Shown piece by piece: positions 8,548 to 17,271 of a stretch of DNA of 57,255 nt (positions are counted from its first letter, which is position 1; every line of letters starts with the position of its first letter). The translations under genes were made by a program, and so were the position numbers. Where the stretch lies: the NCBI GenBank assembly GCA_021813505.1, contig JAKAKI010000068.1:1-57255 (forward strand), given 5' to 3'. The notes beneath the pieces were generated by a model. The model did not search any database. It was not told the DNA's origin and was given only the letters and a program-made list of their open reading frames with translations. This DNA is from a bacterium. Lineage in GTDB: Bacteria > Zixibacteria > MSB-5A5 > WJJR01.

Positions 8548-8742
8548 AGCCCAAGGCAATAGCCGTATGATATTTCTTCAGGCGCTGCGGTGCCTGAGCC
8601 GTGAAAACCCCTTGCCAGACGAAGGGTTACGGCGTAGATTCCAGTCAGCGGTCGCCGGTTGGCGCCGTTAGTCTTTTGTGTGACAATAAGTTAACATCTG
8701 CCGCCGTGGACGCCACCGGCAACAAAACGCTCCCTTAGGGAG
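8548..8742 (+). promoter_or_regulatory. Structured leader before ppdK, including a hairpin over its ribosome site
   Basis: Several helices can be drawn: AGGC/GCCT at 8580-8583/8592-8595, then a long hairpin with GCCGT 8598-8602 pairing ACGGC 8629-8633 and AACC(C)CTT pairing AAGGGTT inside it. Immediately before the gene, CTCCC 8730-8734 pairs GGGAG 8738-8742 and covers the AGGGAGG ribosome site of ppdK. I could not match it to a known riboswitch class. A regulatory role is inference from the structure and position. Confidence 0.4.
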
Positions 8743-8747
8743 GTTGA

Positions 8748-11675
8748 ATGAACAAGAAATCAAAGACCGGATCACCGCGACTCAAAGCAAGCCGCCCCAA
8801 GGCGGGAGAGCCGTCGAACAAGAAAGCGAAAGCCGCCTCCGTGAAGGCAAAGTCCTCTTCGCCGAGCTCGACCATTGAAAAACTACTGGCCCCTCCTATC
8901 GCATCCGGCCCCGTGGGAAATCCCAAACCCCGGCCCAGTGTCCGTGTTTCGATCCCCTCGCCCGAAGAGGGTGGTCCGAAGCCCGGCGAGCAGTGGCTCT
9001 ACTCGTTTGTGCCCGGTGGCGCCGAAGGCGATTCCACGATGCGTGATCTGCTTGGCGGCAAGGGCGCCGGCCTGGCGGGGATGGCGAAAGCCGGGATTCC
9101 GGTTCCTCCCGGATTCACGATCACCACGGCTGTCTGCAATCTATTCTATGAAAACCGCATGCACCTGCCGCGCTCGTTCAAGCCCATTCTCAAAGAGTAC
9201 ATGGAGCGAATCGAGCAGGCGATGGGCCGCAAGTTCGGCCACGGCGACAAGCCGCTTCTGGTTTCCGTCCGCTCCGGCGCCAAGTTCTCCATGCCCGGCA
9301 TGATGGACACGATTCTGAATCTCGGGTTAAACGAGAAGACGTTGCAGGGACTGATCGAGGAGACCGACAATCCGCGTTTTGCCTACGACAGCTACCGGCG
9401 TTTCATCCAAATGTTCAGCAATGTCGTGTTGGGGATCGACAAGGATGTGTTCGAGGAGGTCATCGCCGAACGCAAGAAGACGCGGCATGTCAAGAAAGAC
9501 GGATCATTGTCGGTCGATGATCTCAAGGATATTGCCAATGCCTACAAGAAGATCGTCAAGCAGCACATCCGGGAGCCCTTCCCGGACGATCCGTGGACAC
9601 AACTGATGATGGCGATCGAGGCGGTCTTCAAATCGTGGAACAACCCGCGCGCGATCGCCTATCGCAAGATGAACAGCATCCCGTCGGATCTCGGGACCGC
9701 CGTCAATGTTCAGGCCATGGTCTTCGGCAATACCGGCGAAGAATCGGCGACCGGTGTGGGATTCACCCGGAACCCCTCGACCGGGCAGAAGGAATTCTAC
9801 GGGGAGTTCCTGACCAACGCGCAAGGCGAGGATGTTGTGGCCGGGATCCGCACCCCACGGCCCTTGTCCGAGTTGTCCGATTTGATGCCTCAGGCATACA
9901 AGCAGCTGAAGGAGATCACAACAAGACTGGAGCAGCATTACCGTGATATCCAGGATTTTGAGTTCACGATCCAGGACGGCAATCTGTTCATGCTCCAGAC
10001 ACGGACCGGCAAGCGTACCGCGATGGCGGCGGTGAAGATCGCTGTCGACATGGTCAAAGAGGGATTGATCACCAAGAACGAGGCACTCCTTCGCATAAAG
10101 CCCGAGGATCTGGATCAACTCCTGCACCCGCGAATCGACCCCAATGCCGCGGTCACGCCGATCGCAAAGGGGCTGGCCGCCTCGCCGGGAGCCGCCTGCG
10201 GCAAGGTTGTTTTCACGTCGGAAGATGCCGTGGCCATGGCCGCCAAAGGCGAGCGGGTGATCCTTGTGCGCACCGAGACCAACCCGGATGATATACAGGG
10301 GATGGGCGCCGCCGTCGGGATTCTGACGACCCGGGGGGGCATGACCTCGCATGCAGCGGTGGTGGCGCGAGGTATGGGGAAATGCTGTGTGGCGGGCGCC
10401 GAGTCGGTGCGGGTGAATGAAGAGCGAAAGACATTCACCGTCGGCCCGACGATCATTCGCGAGAAGCAGATCATCACGCTCAACGGCTCGACCGGTGAAG
10501 TGATCCAGGGCGAAGTTCCGACTATCGAACCGGAATTGTCCGGCGAATTCGCCACACTGATGTCCTGGGCGGACAACCTTCGCAAGTTGGGTGTTCGCAC
10601 GAACGCCGATACTCCCGAAGATGCCGAGCGCGCCGTGAAATTCGGCGCCGAGGGCATCGGCCTCTGCCGGACCGAGCACATGTTCTTTGCGCACGATCGC
10701 TTGCCGCATGTGCAGCGAATGATTCTGGCCGACTCCGCCGAGGAGCGTCAGTTGGCGCTGAACAAACTGCTGCCGTTCCAACGGGCGGACTTCAAAGGAA
10801 TCCTTCGTGCGATGGCCGGCAAGCCGGTCACGATCCGGACACTCGATCCGCCGCTTCACGAGTTCCTTCCCAGCCGCAAGGAAATCACCGAAGAGATTGC
10901 GGCCGCCAAGGCCAAAGTCGATACCGTGTCGTACGAGGAGTCGCTCCAGCTTCAGGCGCAGATCGCGGACAAGGAACGGATCCTGCAGCGACTGAGCGAA
11001 CTAGCGGAAGTCAACCCGATGCTCGGACATCGCGGATGCCGTCTGGGAATCACATTCCCGGACATCACCGAGATGCAAGCGAAAGCCATTTTCATGGCGG
11101 CCTGCGATTTGGCCAAGGATGGAATCGAAGTCTTCCCAGAGGTCATGATCCCGCTGGTGGGCACGCTGGCCGAGTTGAAAAACCAGAAGGACATTGTCGA
11201 TCGTGTCGCCGAAGAAATCTTCAAGAAACGCAAATTGCGCGTGAAGTATCTCGTGGGTACGATGATTGAAGTGCCCCGGGCGGCGCTCATGGCCGATTCG
11301 ATTGCCGAGGCCGCCGAGTTCTTCAGCTTTGGCACCAATGATCTGACGCAGATGACGATGGGATTCTCGCGCGACGACGCCGCCAAGTTCCTGGTGCCCT
11401 ACGTCGAAAAAGGGATTCTCCCGGCCGATCCGTTTGTGACCCTGGACATCGAGGGTGTGGGCCAACTGGTGGAGATGGCGGTGGCCAAGGGCCGCCAGAC
11501 CAACCCCAAGCTCAAAATCGGGATCTGCGGGGAACACGGTGGCGATCCGCGCACGATCGCATTCTGCAATCGGATGGGACTCAACTATGTGAGTTGCTCC
11601 CCGTATCGCGTGCCGATCGCGCGTTTGGCGGCGGCGCAGTCGATCATCGGCGATGTATCGGACGCGCAGAAGTAG
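8748..11675 (+). CDS. ppdK: Pyruvate, phosphate dikinase
   Basis: 975 residues; typical bacterial enzymes are about 875-910, and the excess is an N-terminal tail of about 75 residues rich in Lys, Ser, Ala and Pro. After it come the ATP-grasp domain (LLGGKGAGLAGMAKAGIPVPPGF), the swivelling phosphohistidine domain (GGMTSHAAV, His535) and the PEP/pyruvate TIM barrel (CRTEHMFF, MIEVPRA, FGTNDLTQ, ICGEHGGDP). It interconverts pyruvate, ATP and phosphate with PEP, AMP and pyrophosphate, working in gluconeogenic or glycolytic direction. Start ATG has AGGGAGG five bases upstream. The Rex repressor gene follows at about 170 bases, so redox control of central carbon flow is plausible. Confidence 0.95.
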   Translation: MNKKSKTGSPRLKASRPKAGEPSNKKAKAASVKAKSSSPSSTIEKLLAPPIASGPVGNPKPRPSVRVSIPSPEEGGPKPGEQWLYSFVPGGAEGDSTMRDLLGGKGAGLAGMAKAGIPVPPGFTITTAVCNLFYENRMHLPRSFKPILKEYMERIEQAMGRKFGHGDKPLLVSVRSGAKFSMPGMMDTILNLGLNEKTLQGLIEETDNPRFAYDSYRRFIQMFSNVVLGIDKDVFEEVIAERKKTRHVKKDGSLSVDDLKDIANAYKKIVKQHIREPFPDDPWTQLMMAIEAVFKSWNNPRAIAYRKMNSIPSDLGTAVNVQAMVFGNTGEESATGVGFTRNPSTGQKEFYGEFLTNAQGEDVVAGIRTPRPLSELSDLMPQAYKQLKEITTRLEQHYRDIQDFEFTIQDGNLFMLQTRTGKRTAMAAVKIAVDMVKEGLITKNEALLRIKPEDLDQLLHPRIDPNAAVTPIAKGLAASPGAACGKVVFTSEDAVAMAAKGERVILVRTETNPDDIQGMGAAVGILTTRGGMTSHAAVVARGMGKCCVAGAESVRVNEERKTFTVGPTIIREKQIITLNGSTGEVIQGEVPTIEPELSGEFATLMSWADNLRKLGVRTNADTPEDAERAVKFGAEGIGLCRTEHMFFAHDRLPHVQRMILADSAEERQLALNKLLPFQRADFKGILRAMAGKPVTIRTLDPPLHEFLPSRKEITEEIAAAKAKVDTVSYEESLQLQAQIADKERILQRLSELAEVNPMLGHRGCRLGITFPDITEMQAKAIFMAACDLAKDGIEVFPEVMIPLVGTLAELKNQKDIVDRVAEEIFKKRKLRVKYLVGTMIEVPRAALMADSIAEAAEFFSFGTNDLTQMTMGFSRDDAAKFLVPYVEKGILPADPFVTLDIEGVGQLVEMAVAKGRQTNPKLKIGICGEHGGDPRTIAFCNRMGLNYVSCSPYRVPIARLAAAQSIIGDVSDAQK

Positions 11676-11810
11676 ATAAAGCCATCGCCGCTCCTATCGG
11701 CGCGGGAGCGCGAGGGTGTTTCGCCAATGCGGGACGGTCACGGCTGATTTGAGACTGAGGATTGGTTCGACTCTACGCATAAGTGCCATGCGGGCGAGGT
11801 TCAACGCTGT

Positions 11811-11839
11811 TTGACATCCGGGCAGAGTTCTGTTATTAT
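11811..11839 (+). promoter_or_regulatory. rex promoter
   Basis: TTGACA at 11811-11816, 17-base spacer, TATTAT at 11834-11839. Predicted start of transcription is near 11846, which coincides with an in-frame ATG and with the Rex operator, arguing that this ATG is not the translation start. Confidence 0.8.
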
Positions 11840-11857
11840 TAGTGAATGAATTCACGA
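11840..11857. promoter_or_regulatory. Rex operator overlapping its own promoter start site
   Basis: TAGTGAATGAATTCACGA. Against the established Rex consensus TTGTGAA-N4-TTCACAA it matches 12 of 14 specified positions and is symmetric over GTGAA-TGAA-TTCAC. Placed directly after the -10 box, it would block transcription, giving NADH-relieved autorepression. Confidence 0.8.
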
Positions 11858-11890
11858 CAGACCAAACCGGCCCCCAATGGAGATCGTCCG

Positions 11891-12547
11891 GTGACGATTC
11901 GCCGCCGCATCTCGGAATCGACCATCCATCGCCTCTCCTTGTACTATCGCCTTCTTGCGGCCCTGGAAGGTGAGGGCTATCACACGGTCAGTTCCAAGGA
12001 TCTCGCGCATCGCGAGAAACTGACGCCGGCGCAGGTGCGCAAGGACTTGTCTTTCTTCGGTTCGTTCGGGACCCGCGGGTTGGGATATCCCACCAAAGAA
12101 CTCAAAGCGCGCATTGCCAATATTCTCGGAATCGACCGCCAGTGGAATGTGGGACTGGTCGGAGCCGGGAACATCGGCTCGGCGCTGGTCTCCTACAAGG
12201 AATTCCAGAAACAGGGATTCATGATCAAAGCGATCTTTGATAATGATCAGCGCAAAATCGGCTCGAACCATAAAGGCATCGTCATTTCCGATATGAACGA
12301 TATGGCCGCCGAGGTTAAGAAGAAGAAGCTTGAAATCATTGTGATCGCGGTCCCGGCCTCGGTCGCCCAGAAGGTCTGCGATCTGGCCGTCACGGCCGGG
12401 ATCAAGGCTATTCTGAACTTCGCACCGGTGAATCTCAAAGTCCCCAAAGAAGTCCTGCTCCGCACCGAGAATATGGCGATGGAAATCGAGTTTCTCTCGT
12501 TCTTCCTGACCAATCGCCTCCAACTCGACAACATCGAACGAACCTGA
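11891..12547 (+). CDS. rex: Redox-sensing transcriptional repressor Rex
   Basis: 218 residues from the GTG at 11891. I prefer this start over the in-frame ATG at 11846 because GGAG lies eight bases upstream, the protein then opens as Rex proteins usually do (TIRRRISESTIHRLSLYYR), and the ATG lies at the transcription start inside the operator. Domains: winged helix (about 1-75, with LTPAQVRKDLSFFGSFGTRG as recognition region) and Rossmann NAD(H) domain (GLVGAGNIGSALVSY), ending in a swapped helix. Rex represses fermentative and respiratory genes at low NADH/NAD ratios. The adjacent operator indicates autoregulation; no second good site was found in the window. Confidence 0.95.
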   Translation: MTIRRRISESTIHRLSLYYRLLAALEGEGYHTVSSKDLAHREKLTPAQVRKDLSFFGSFGTRGLGYPTKELKARIANILGIDRQWNVGLVGAGNIGSALVSYKEFQKQGFMIKAIFDNDQRKIGSNHKGIVISDMNDMAAEVKKKKLEIIVIAVPASVAQKVCDLAVTAGIKAILNFAPVNLKVPKEVLLRTENMAMEIEFLSFFLTNRLQLDNIERT

Positions 12548-12583
12548 GACCGGAGTGCCCTCTATCCGTCCCCAAACTCGCTG

Positions 12584-12611
12584 TTGACAAGGTGATGTGC
12601 AGGTGTATCTT
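12584..12611 (+). promoter_or_regulatory. Promoter for the 12631 gene
   Basis: TTGACA at 12584-12589 and TATCTT at 12606-12611, spacer 16. An in-frame ATG at 12592 lies between the two boxes and so cannot be the start of translation from this promoter. Confidence 0.6.
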
Positions 12612-12630
12612 TCCCTTGGGGGAAGTGTTG

Positions 12631-13059
12631 ATGTCTTCCAAGGCCTTACGAACTGTTATTCTGGTCATCCTGGTCGCGGCCGCCTGCGCCATCCTCGCAC
12701 AGGCCTTGATGGCCGACGAGTTCGAGATCAACTGCGACCTGACGGGCTCGCTGCTCTACCAAGGCAAGCCGGCCGCCGTGGGAACTCCACTTCAAGCCTA
12801 TTCCGGCTCGGTCCTCCTGGCAGACACGACGGTGCGGGAGGCGGGGCACTACGCGATTTCAATCCCTCACGACAATCCGGTCACACCGGCCGTGGATGGC
12901 TGGCTCGATGGAGTCGACATCAACATCCACATCGACGGCCATTCGGCCCAACCCACGATCAGGCCCATGGAAGGGTCGGTTCACCAGGACCTTTCGGTCC
13001 TCATGATTTCCGACGTCCGTAAGTCGACCTGGGGCAAGATCAAAGCACTGTTCCGCTAG
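12631..13059 (+). CDS. Small secreted protein of unknown function
   Basis: 142 residues from the ATG at 12631, which has GGGGGAAG five bases upstream. Signal peptide: SSKALRT then a long hydrophobic run (VILVILVAAACAILAQALMA), cleaved near residue 27. The mature part (FEINCDLTGSLLYQGKPAAVG, REAGHYAISIPHDN, DGVDINIHIDG) reads as a small beta-sandwich, like a carboxypeptidase regulatory or transthyretin-like domain; that is inference. It has its own promoter and lies between rex and the next secreted operon, same strand. Confidence 0.7.
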   Translation: MSSKALRTVILVILVAAACAILAQALMADEFEINCDLTGSLLYQGKPAAVGTPLQAYSGSVLLADTTVREAGHYAISIPHDNPVTPAVDGWLDGVDINIHIDGHSAQPTIRPMEGSVHQDLSVLMISDVRKSTWGKIKALFR

Positions 13060-13229
13060 CGGTTCTTCCTCATTGTGACTCAGGGACCGTCGAGAGGCAG
13101 CGTCGTTTCTGCGCTCGGGGCTGGTGAAGGCGATGCTGAACAACCGCCGGTACTGCGGCTTTTGGTTCGATTAGCCGGATGTGCGAAGCTGTGTGAGTTT
13201 TAACCACGGACGGGGACTGCTGCTATTTA

Positions 13230-14159
13230 ATGAGGAGAATGCTGATGCTGCAATCGTGTGAAGATTCGCCGAGAACGGCAACCATCGGGGTTGCCCGAGC
13301 CGGGTGGCGGACAATAATCCTGGCCCTGCTCGCGGGGTGGTCGCCGCTCATCGCCATCGCGGCAGAGACTCCAGCCGCACGTCCGCGATTTTCGGATTAC
13401 AGCTTTGATTTCTCACTTGTCGAAGACACGGTAATTCCCGAGCAACAGGTGTGGCTACGGATCGCCCAGGCGAACATCACCGACCACGAGGTGCCAAAGC
13501 TGGACCTGACCCCCGGCGGCTACGTCTACTCAGTCTGGTTGGTCGACAGCGCTGGCGTGCCCTTGCCCGTCGGAATGCCACACTTCGATGGCGGGGAGTT
13601 GTTTCACGGGACCCTGAGCCCCAGGGAAACCGAATCCTCCTACATGAGTTTGGGTCCCAACATCTGGTTCTTCGCGCCAGAGAGCCTGCGAGCGGCACTG
13701 GTCGGACACACTTGGGGGGTTGCCGTCCGGTTTTCCACCTACATCTTCGGTGAGGCTGATTCGCTCGCAATGAAGCGTTCCCCGCTGCCACTCACTGTAG
13801 TTGATGCTGCCGGGGATGAATTGGAGGCGACTGTTCTCCTGAAGCATGCCCTAGCTGCCATACACGCCGGAACACCCGAGGAATGGCGAGCACCATGCCG
13901 CGAACTACTTCAGCGGTTCCCCAATTCGCGGCTGGTAGATGAGGCATTGCACGTGCTCCATTTTGGGGCGAAGCCGTCGGATCAATTGGAAATAGCCCGC
14001 GATCAGGTGCGAATGAACCCCGGGGCGCCGCAATTGATCAATTGGTTGGCCGAGATCAGGGATCAGCTCGGAGTGGCCGTGTACAACGACTTCCTGAGGG
14101 ACCTGGCCAGGGACCATCCGAAGGCGGCAGCACTGGAAGTGCTGAAGGAGGCGAGATGA
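13230..14159 (+). CDS. Secreted protein of unknown function, operon gene 1
   Basis: Up to 309 residues. Starts at 13230 or, better matching a GAGGAG ribosome site, at the ATG at 13245. A basic segment followed by TIILALLAGWSPLIAIAA is a signal peptide or anchor. The middle (residues 50-190) looks beta-rich with no catalytic motif; the last 100 residues are helical and repeat-like (LLQRFPNSRLVDEALHVLHFG, DLARDHPKAAALEVL), resembling tetratricopeptide-type helices. Not recognised. Its stop overlaps the next gene (ATGA), so the three genes 13230-16875 form one translation-coupled operon. Confidence 0.75.
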   Translation: MRRMLMLQSCEDSPRTATIGVARAGWRTIILALLAGWSPLIAIAAETPAARPRFSDYSFDFSLVEDTVIPEQQVWLRIAQANITDHEVPKLDLTPGGYVYSVWLVDSAGVPLPVGMPHFDGGELFHGTLSPRETESSYMSLGPNIWFFAPESLRAALVGHTWGVAVRFSTYIFGEADSLAMKRSPLPLTVVDAAGDELEATVLLKHALAAIHAGTPEEWRAPCRELLQRFPNSRLVDEALHVLHFGAKPSDQLEIARDQVRMNPGAPQLINWLAEIRDQLGVAVYNDFLRDLARDHPKAAALEVLKEAR

Positions 14160-14788
14160 TACAGACTGAGGTACGGACGGTCGTTGCCCTTTCGGTCATG
14201 CTCTCGGCTTTGACTCCTGTGGCGGGGCTCTGCCAATTCACGGGTGATCGGGGACGGTCGGTCCAGCAACTGCCCATGGTGATGGAATCGTTGATTCCTG
14301 ACATCCTCTCCCGGGGTATCCAATCCGAATCGCGCCCTCTGCTTCGGCGCGCGTTTGCCGACACGGTTATCATCGATGGAATCGCGATAGAAAGAGAGTA
14401 CGCGATTGACAGGGTCCTCGAAGCGCTTGCCCGTGAGCGCCAGCCCGGGCACAAGATCATATTGTCAATTGTCCCCGAGGGACACGTCGGTAGTGAGCGG
14501 CAACTTCTCCTGTTTTCCGTCGGTGACAGCGCTCCTTTGTCGCACCAAAGCGCCAAAGGATCAGTATCACCAAAGCTTGGACAGCTCAGTTCGAGCGCCA
14601 ATCACAAGCCCGGAAGCTACAAGTTCTCAGGCGATGCCGCCTTACCCCCTTCGGCTGAAACGCAGATTATGCCCGCCTCGGCACCGTCAGTCACCCAGAT
14701 GGGTGTGGTGACGCTCGAGGGCAGGGCGCGTGACCGAGTATCTCGTGTTACGCGCATATCATTTGGAAACGCGGCTGAGGGACGGTGA
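14156..14788 (+). CDS. Secreted protein of unknown function, operon gene 2
   Basis: 210 residues from the ATG at 14156, which overlaps the previous stop and has AAGGAGG four bases upstream. Signal peptide TVVALSVMLSALTPVAGLC, possibly a lipoprotein Cys though the lipobox is poor. Middle region (LIPDILSRGIQSESRPLLRRAF, IDGIAIEREYAIDRVLEALA) is helical; the C-terminal third is Ser/Pro-rich and likely flexible. No family recognised. Overlaps the following gene, so stoichiometric expression with its neighbours is likely. Confidence 0.7.
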   Translation: MIQTEVRTVVALSVMLSALTPVAGLCQFTGDRGRSVQQLPMVMESLIPDILSRGIQSESRPLLRRAFADTVIIDGIAIEREYAIDRVLEALARERQPGHKIILSIVPEGHVGSERQLLLFSVGDSAPLSHQSAKGSVSPKLGQLSSSANHKPGSYKFSGDAALPPSAETQIMPASAPSVTQMGVVTLEGRARDRVSRVTRISFGNAAEGR

Positions 14789-16875
14789 TCATGCCCCTCT
14801 ACAAACGATGCCAGATCGCACCGATGCTCGCTGTTTTCCTGGTGTCCGTCCCAATCGCCTACGTGGCTTTCGCAGGTTCCAATCGGATTGGGACGACGAA
14901 TCCGGACAAGGCGTTGGTTCACCGGAATCTTGCGGAAGATCCGTACGTCCCCAGATTGACATTGGCGGCAACACGGGCGAATTACGATAGGGATCTATTT
15001 GGCAATGTGCGGGGATCAATGCAGGTGTTCTACCAGCATTCTGTCGGCACACCACTCAAACAGACATCGATAACTCTCGACCACTGGTGGAACCGCATTG
15101 TCCACACTCAGAACTTCGAAACCGTAGCGGCCTGGGGAAACAGCGACCCAAACCCTCGGTTAAATCTGAGAATCCCATTGGCGATAGTGGCAAACACGGG
15201 ATACTGGATTGTGCAAAACGATCGGGTCAGCGTTTTCATCGCCGAGATGGGCCCCCCGCGAATACTGCGCGCTTTCTATGATTTTGGCGCGCAGAACATG
15301 AATTTCTCAGAGTCGCTTTCGGTAGCGGGGGATTCTCTGGAGTTTCCTCGTGATGTTGACCTCGCCGATAACGGCACGCCGGGGTATGTATATGACGACA
15401 CTCTCTGGGTGCTCGACGACGACCCTATGGCCCCGCGGCTTGTCGGCTATCTCTCAGAATGGCATGGGCCGGCAAAGGCAGCCACCATCATGATTCCCTA
15501 TGGCAGCGGCCCCGGTCAGATAAACTATCTCAGGAACTTTGCCATGGGCAGAGATCTTTCCGGTGCCAATACCAAGGAAGTCTACCTAACCGACGGCGCG
15601 GGCAAGATCGTTCAGTTTCGCATCAGCGGCGGCGCCTTGGTCTACGAGAACGAGTATCTGTTCGGCTGGTCCGGTGGCCAGCAGCAGGAAATCGCTGACC
15701 CTTTGGATATTGCAGTCGACAGTTACGGACAAGTTTACATTGCAGTTCAGGGACCTTCTTCGCGGATATACAAATTCACTCCCGACCTGCAATTGCTGGA
15801 TGTCTTCAATCGTGAGGGGAAGGGGCCCGATGAGATTTGGAGACCCCGGTGCCTTATGAATTCGCGCCCGACCGCCGGTTACGCCGGGTTCGACAATCTG
15901 CTGGTGACTGAGGATTGGTCGACCGAGACCGGCGGCCAGCGCTACGCCATCGGTGTCAAGGATTCGCTCGTCGCCAGAGTCGCGGCCCCCCATTACTCCG
16001 AGGTGACTTATCATGCCACTGATCCGCACAATTTAACCCTTCAGGTTGACCGGTGGTCAGGGTCGGCTTGGCTGCTCTACGCCACCGATTCGCTCGGCTA
16101 CAAGTGGTCCGGACAGACCCACGTGCGTTGGGATCTGCCGCACTCCGCATGGGGAATCAACCGATCCTACCGTTTTCGGCACGTCTCAACGTCGACCTAT
16201 GACCCGTTTCAATCAGGTCAACTCCCGTTTGCCGATACGATTGAGTATGTTGTGACCATGGGCAATGAGAGACCACGAATCATCACCCCCATTGTGGTGG
16301 ATGGGTTGAATGGCGGCTGTATGGTGAGATCATTTGGGGATCACACCGCTTGGGTTGAAGTCGTCGATGACGCCCCTCTGCTAACTTACGACTGGAGTGA
16401 AATAACCGGACAGGCGCAGTTCTATGATTCCAGCTCGCAATCTTGGGTGTCGCAGCTTTCGGGCAGTCAGAGTTCGGTTGCTGTGTGTGTTCCGGGGAGT
16501 GTGGGGGCACTTGAGGCCTTGCCGCCGTACGTGAGCCTCAAAGTCATCGTAACGGACTTGAACTCAAGTGCCGTCAGCGTTGTCAGTAGCTACGGCACGT
16601 GTGATCCGGATCTTGGCAACTGCGATTGCACCACGCCATGCTTTTGTCCCTTGCAGGGCGACCCCAACGGGGACGGTGCCCTCGATGTGTTCGACACTGT
16701 CCTGCTGATCGAAATCGTTTTCAGCGGCGAGGCGCCTGCGCCCCCGAGTCCGTTATGCCCCACGAGCCGGGAGGACGTGAACAACGACCTTACAGTAGAC
16801 GTGTTCGACCTGATATATCTCATTGATTATGTCTTTTCTGGTGGTCCGCCGCCGGCTGACCCTTGCGGCCTCTAA
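14785..16875 (+). CDS. Secreted beta-propeller-like protein with C-terminal dockerin-like repeats, operon gene 3
   Basis: 696 residues (GTG 14785; an ATG at 14791 is an alternative). Signal peptide MLAVFLVSVPIAYVAFAG. Residues about 180-360 resemble NHL/propeller blades (DPLDIAVDSYGQVYIAVQGPSS, RIYKFTPDLQLLDVFNREGKG). After a Cys-rich linker (CDPDLGNCDCTTPCFCPLQ) come two dockerin-like calcium loops, GDPNGDGALDVFD and DVNNDLTVDVFD, each followed by a helix and FSGxxP. In cellulosome systems dockerins bind cohesins; in lineages without cellulosomes such C-termini are common on extracellular proteins and their partner is unknown. No cohesin is visible in the window. Confidence 0.8.
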   Translation: MIMPLYKRCQIAPMLAVFLVSVPIAYVAFAGSNRIGTTNPDKALVHRNLAEDPYVPRLTLAATRANYDRDLFGNVRGSMQVFYQHSVGTPLKQTSITLDHWWNRIVHTQNFETVAAWGNSDPNPRLNLRIPLAIVANTGYWIVQNDRVSVFIAEMGPPRILRAFYDFGAQNMNFSESLSVAGDSLEFPRDVDLADNGTPGYVYDDTLWVLDDDPMAPRLVGYLSEWHGPAKAATIMIPYGSGPGQINYLRNFAMGRDLSGANTKEVYLTDGAGKIVQFRISGGALVYENEYLFGWSGGQQQEIADPLDIAVDSYGQVYIAVQGPSSRIYKFTPDLQLLDVFNREGKGPDEIWRPRCLMNSRPTAGYAGFDNLLVTEDWSTETGGQRYAIGVKDSLVARVAAPHYSEVTYHATDPHNLTLQVDRWSGSAWLLYATDSLGYKWSGQTHVRWDLPHSAWGINRSYRFRHVSTSTYDPFQSGQLPFADTIEYVVTMGNERPRIITPIVVDGLNGGCMVRSFGDHTAWVEVVDDAPLLTYDWSEITGQAQFYDSSSQSWVSQLSGSQSSVAVCVPGSVGALEALPPYVSLKVIVTDLNSSAVSVVSSYGTCDPDLGNCDCTTPCFCPLQGDPNGDGALDVFDTVLLIEIVFSGEAPAPPSPLCPTSREDVNNDLTVDVFDLIYLIDYVFSGGPPPADPCGL

Positions 16876-17271
16876 CGGGTTGCTGAAAGAGCCGATTCTG
16901 CCTCACTTCAAACCCCGGCCGCTTTCTGGTGGTGTGAGGGCTTTCCTTGTTCATCAAAAGTGAAGATTTCTCGCTTCCCGCCCCGGAATGGCAGCGCTGA
17001 CCCTCGCAGTATCCAGGGGTCAGTCGGGGCTCTCACGGGGGCACCGCCTTCTTGGCGCGGGGGGTGGATTCGGTCCATGGTCGGAGCGTCTTCGGGGTCA
17101 ACCGGAGGTGGGCTCTCCCAGCAGTTCATCGGCGACGCATTCCGGTTCGCGCGTCCGCCAGATTCCCATAGCCTGCCCCCATTCTGAACCGTATATTCAG
17201 AGTGTGTGCCGCGGTGCCGGCCCGTACGCGGGACCGCGATGGCAAGAACATTGATGCGGCAGGGGAATTAG
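16876..17271. other. Intergenic region with one hairpin
   Basis: No credible gene. A 7-bp hairpin is formed by CTGACCC 16997-17003 and GGGTCAG 17017-17023 with no T-run. The rest looks like degraded non-coding sequence; the promoter for the STAS gene should be near its right end but I see no clear boxes. Confidence 0.4.

Noticed and set aside
8581-8640. Cobalamin-type riboswitch before ppdK
   Set aside because: GTGAAAACCC looks like part of a B12 box region but the GCCACTG and other conserved blocks are missing.
9504-10859. Long antisense frame inside ppdK
   Set aside because: Shadow of high-GC codon use; no ribosome site, and the sense frame has full enzyme motifs.
12592-12630. ATG at 12592 as start of the small secreted protein
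   Set aside because: It lies between the -35 and -10 boxes; the ATG at 12631 has a ribosome site and begins the signal peptide.
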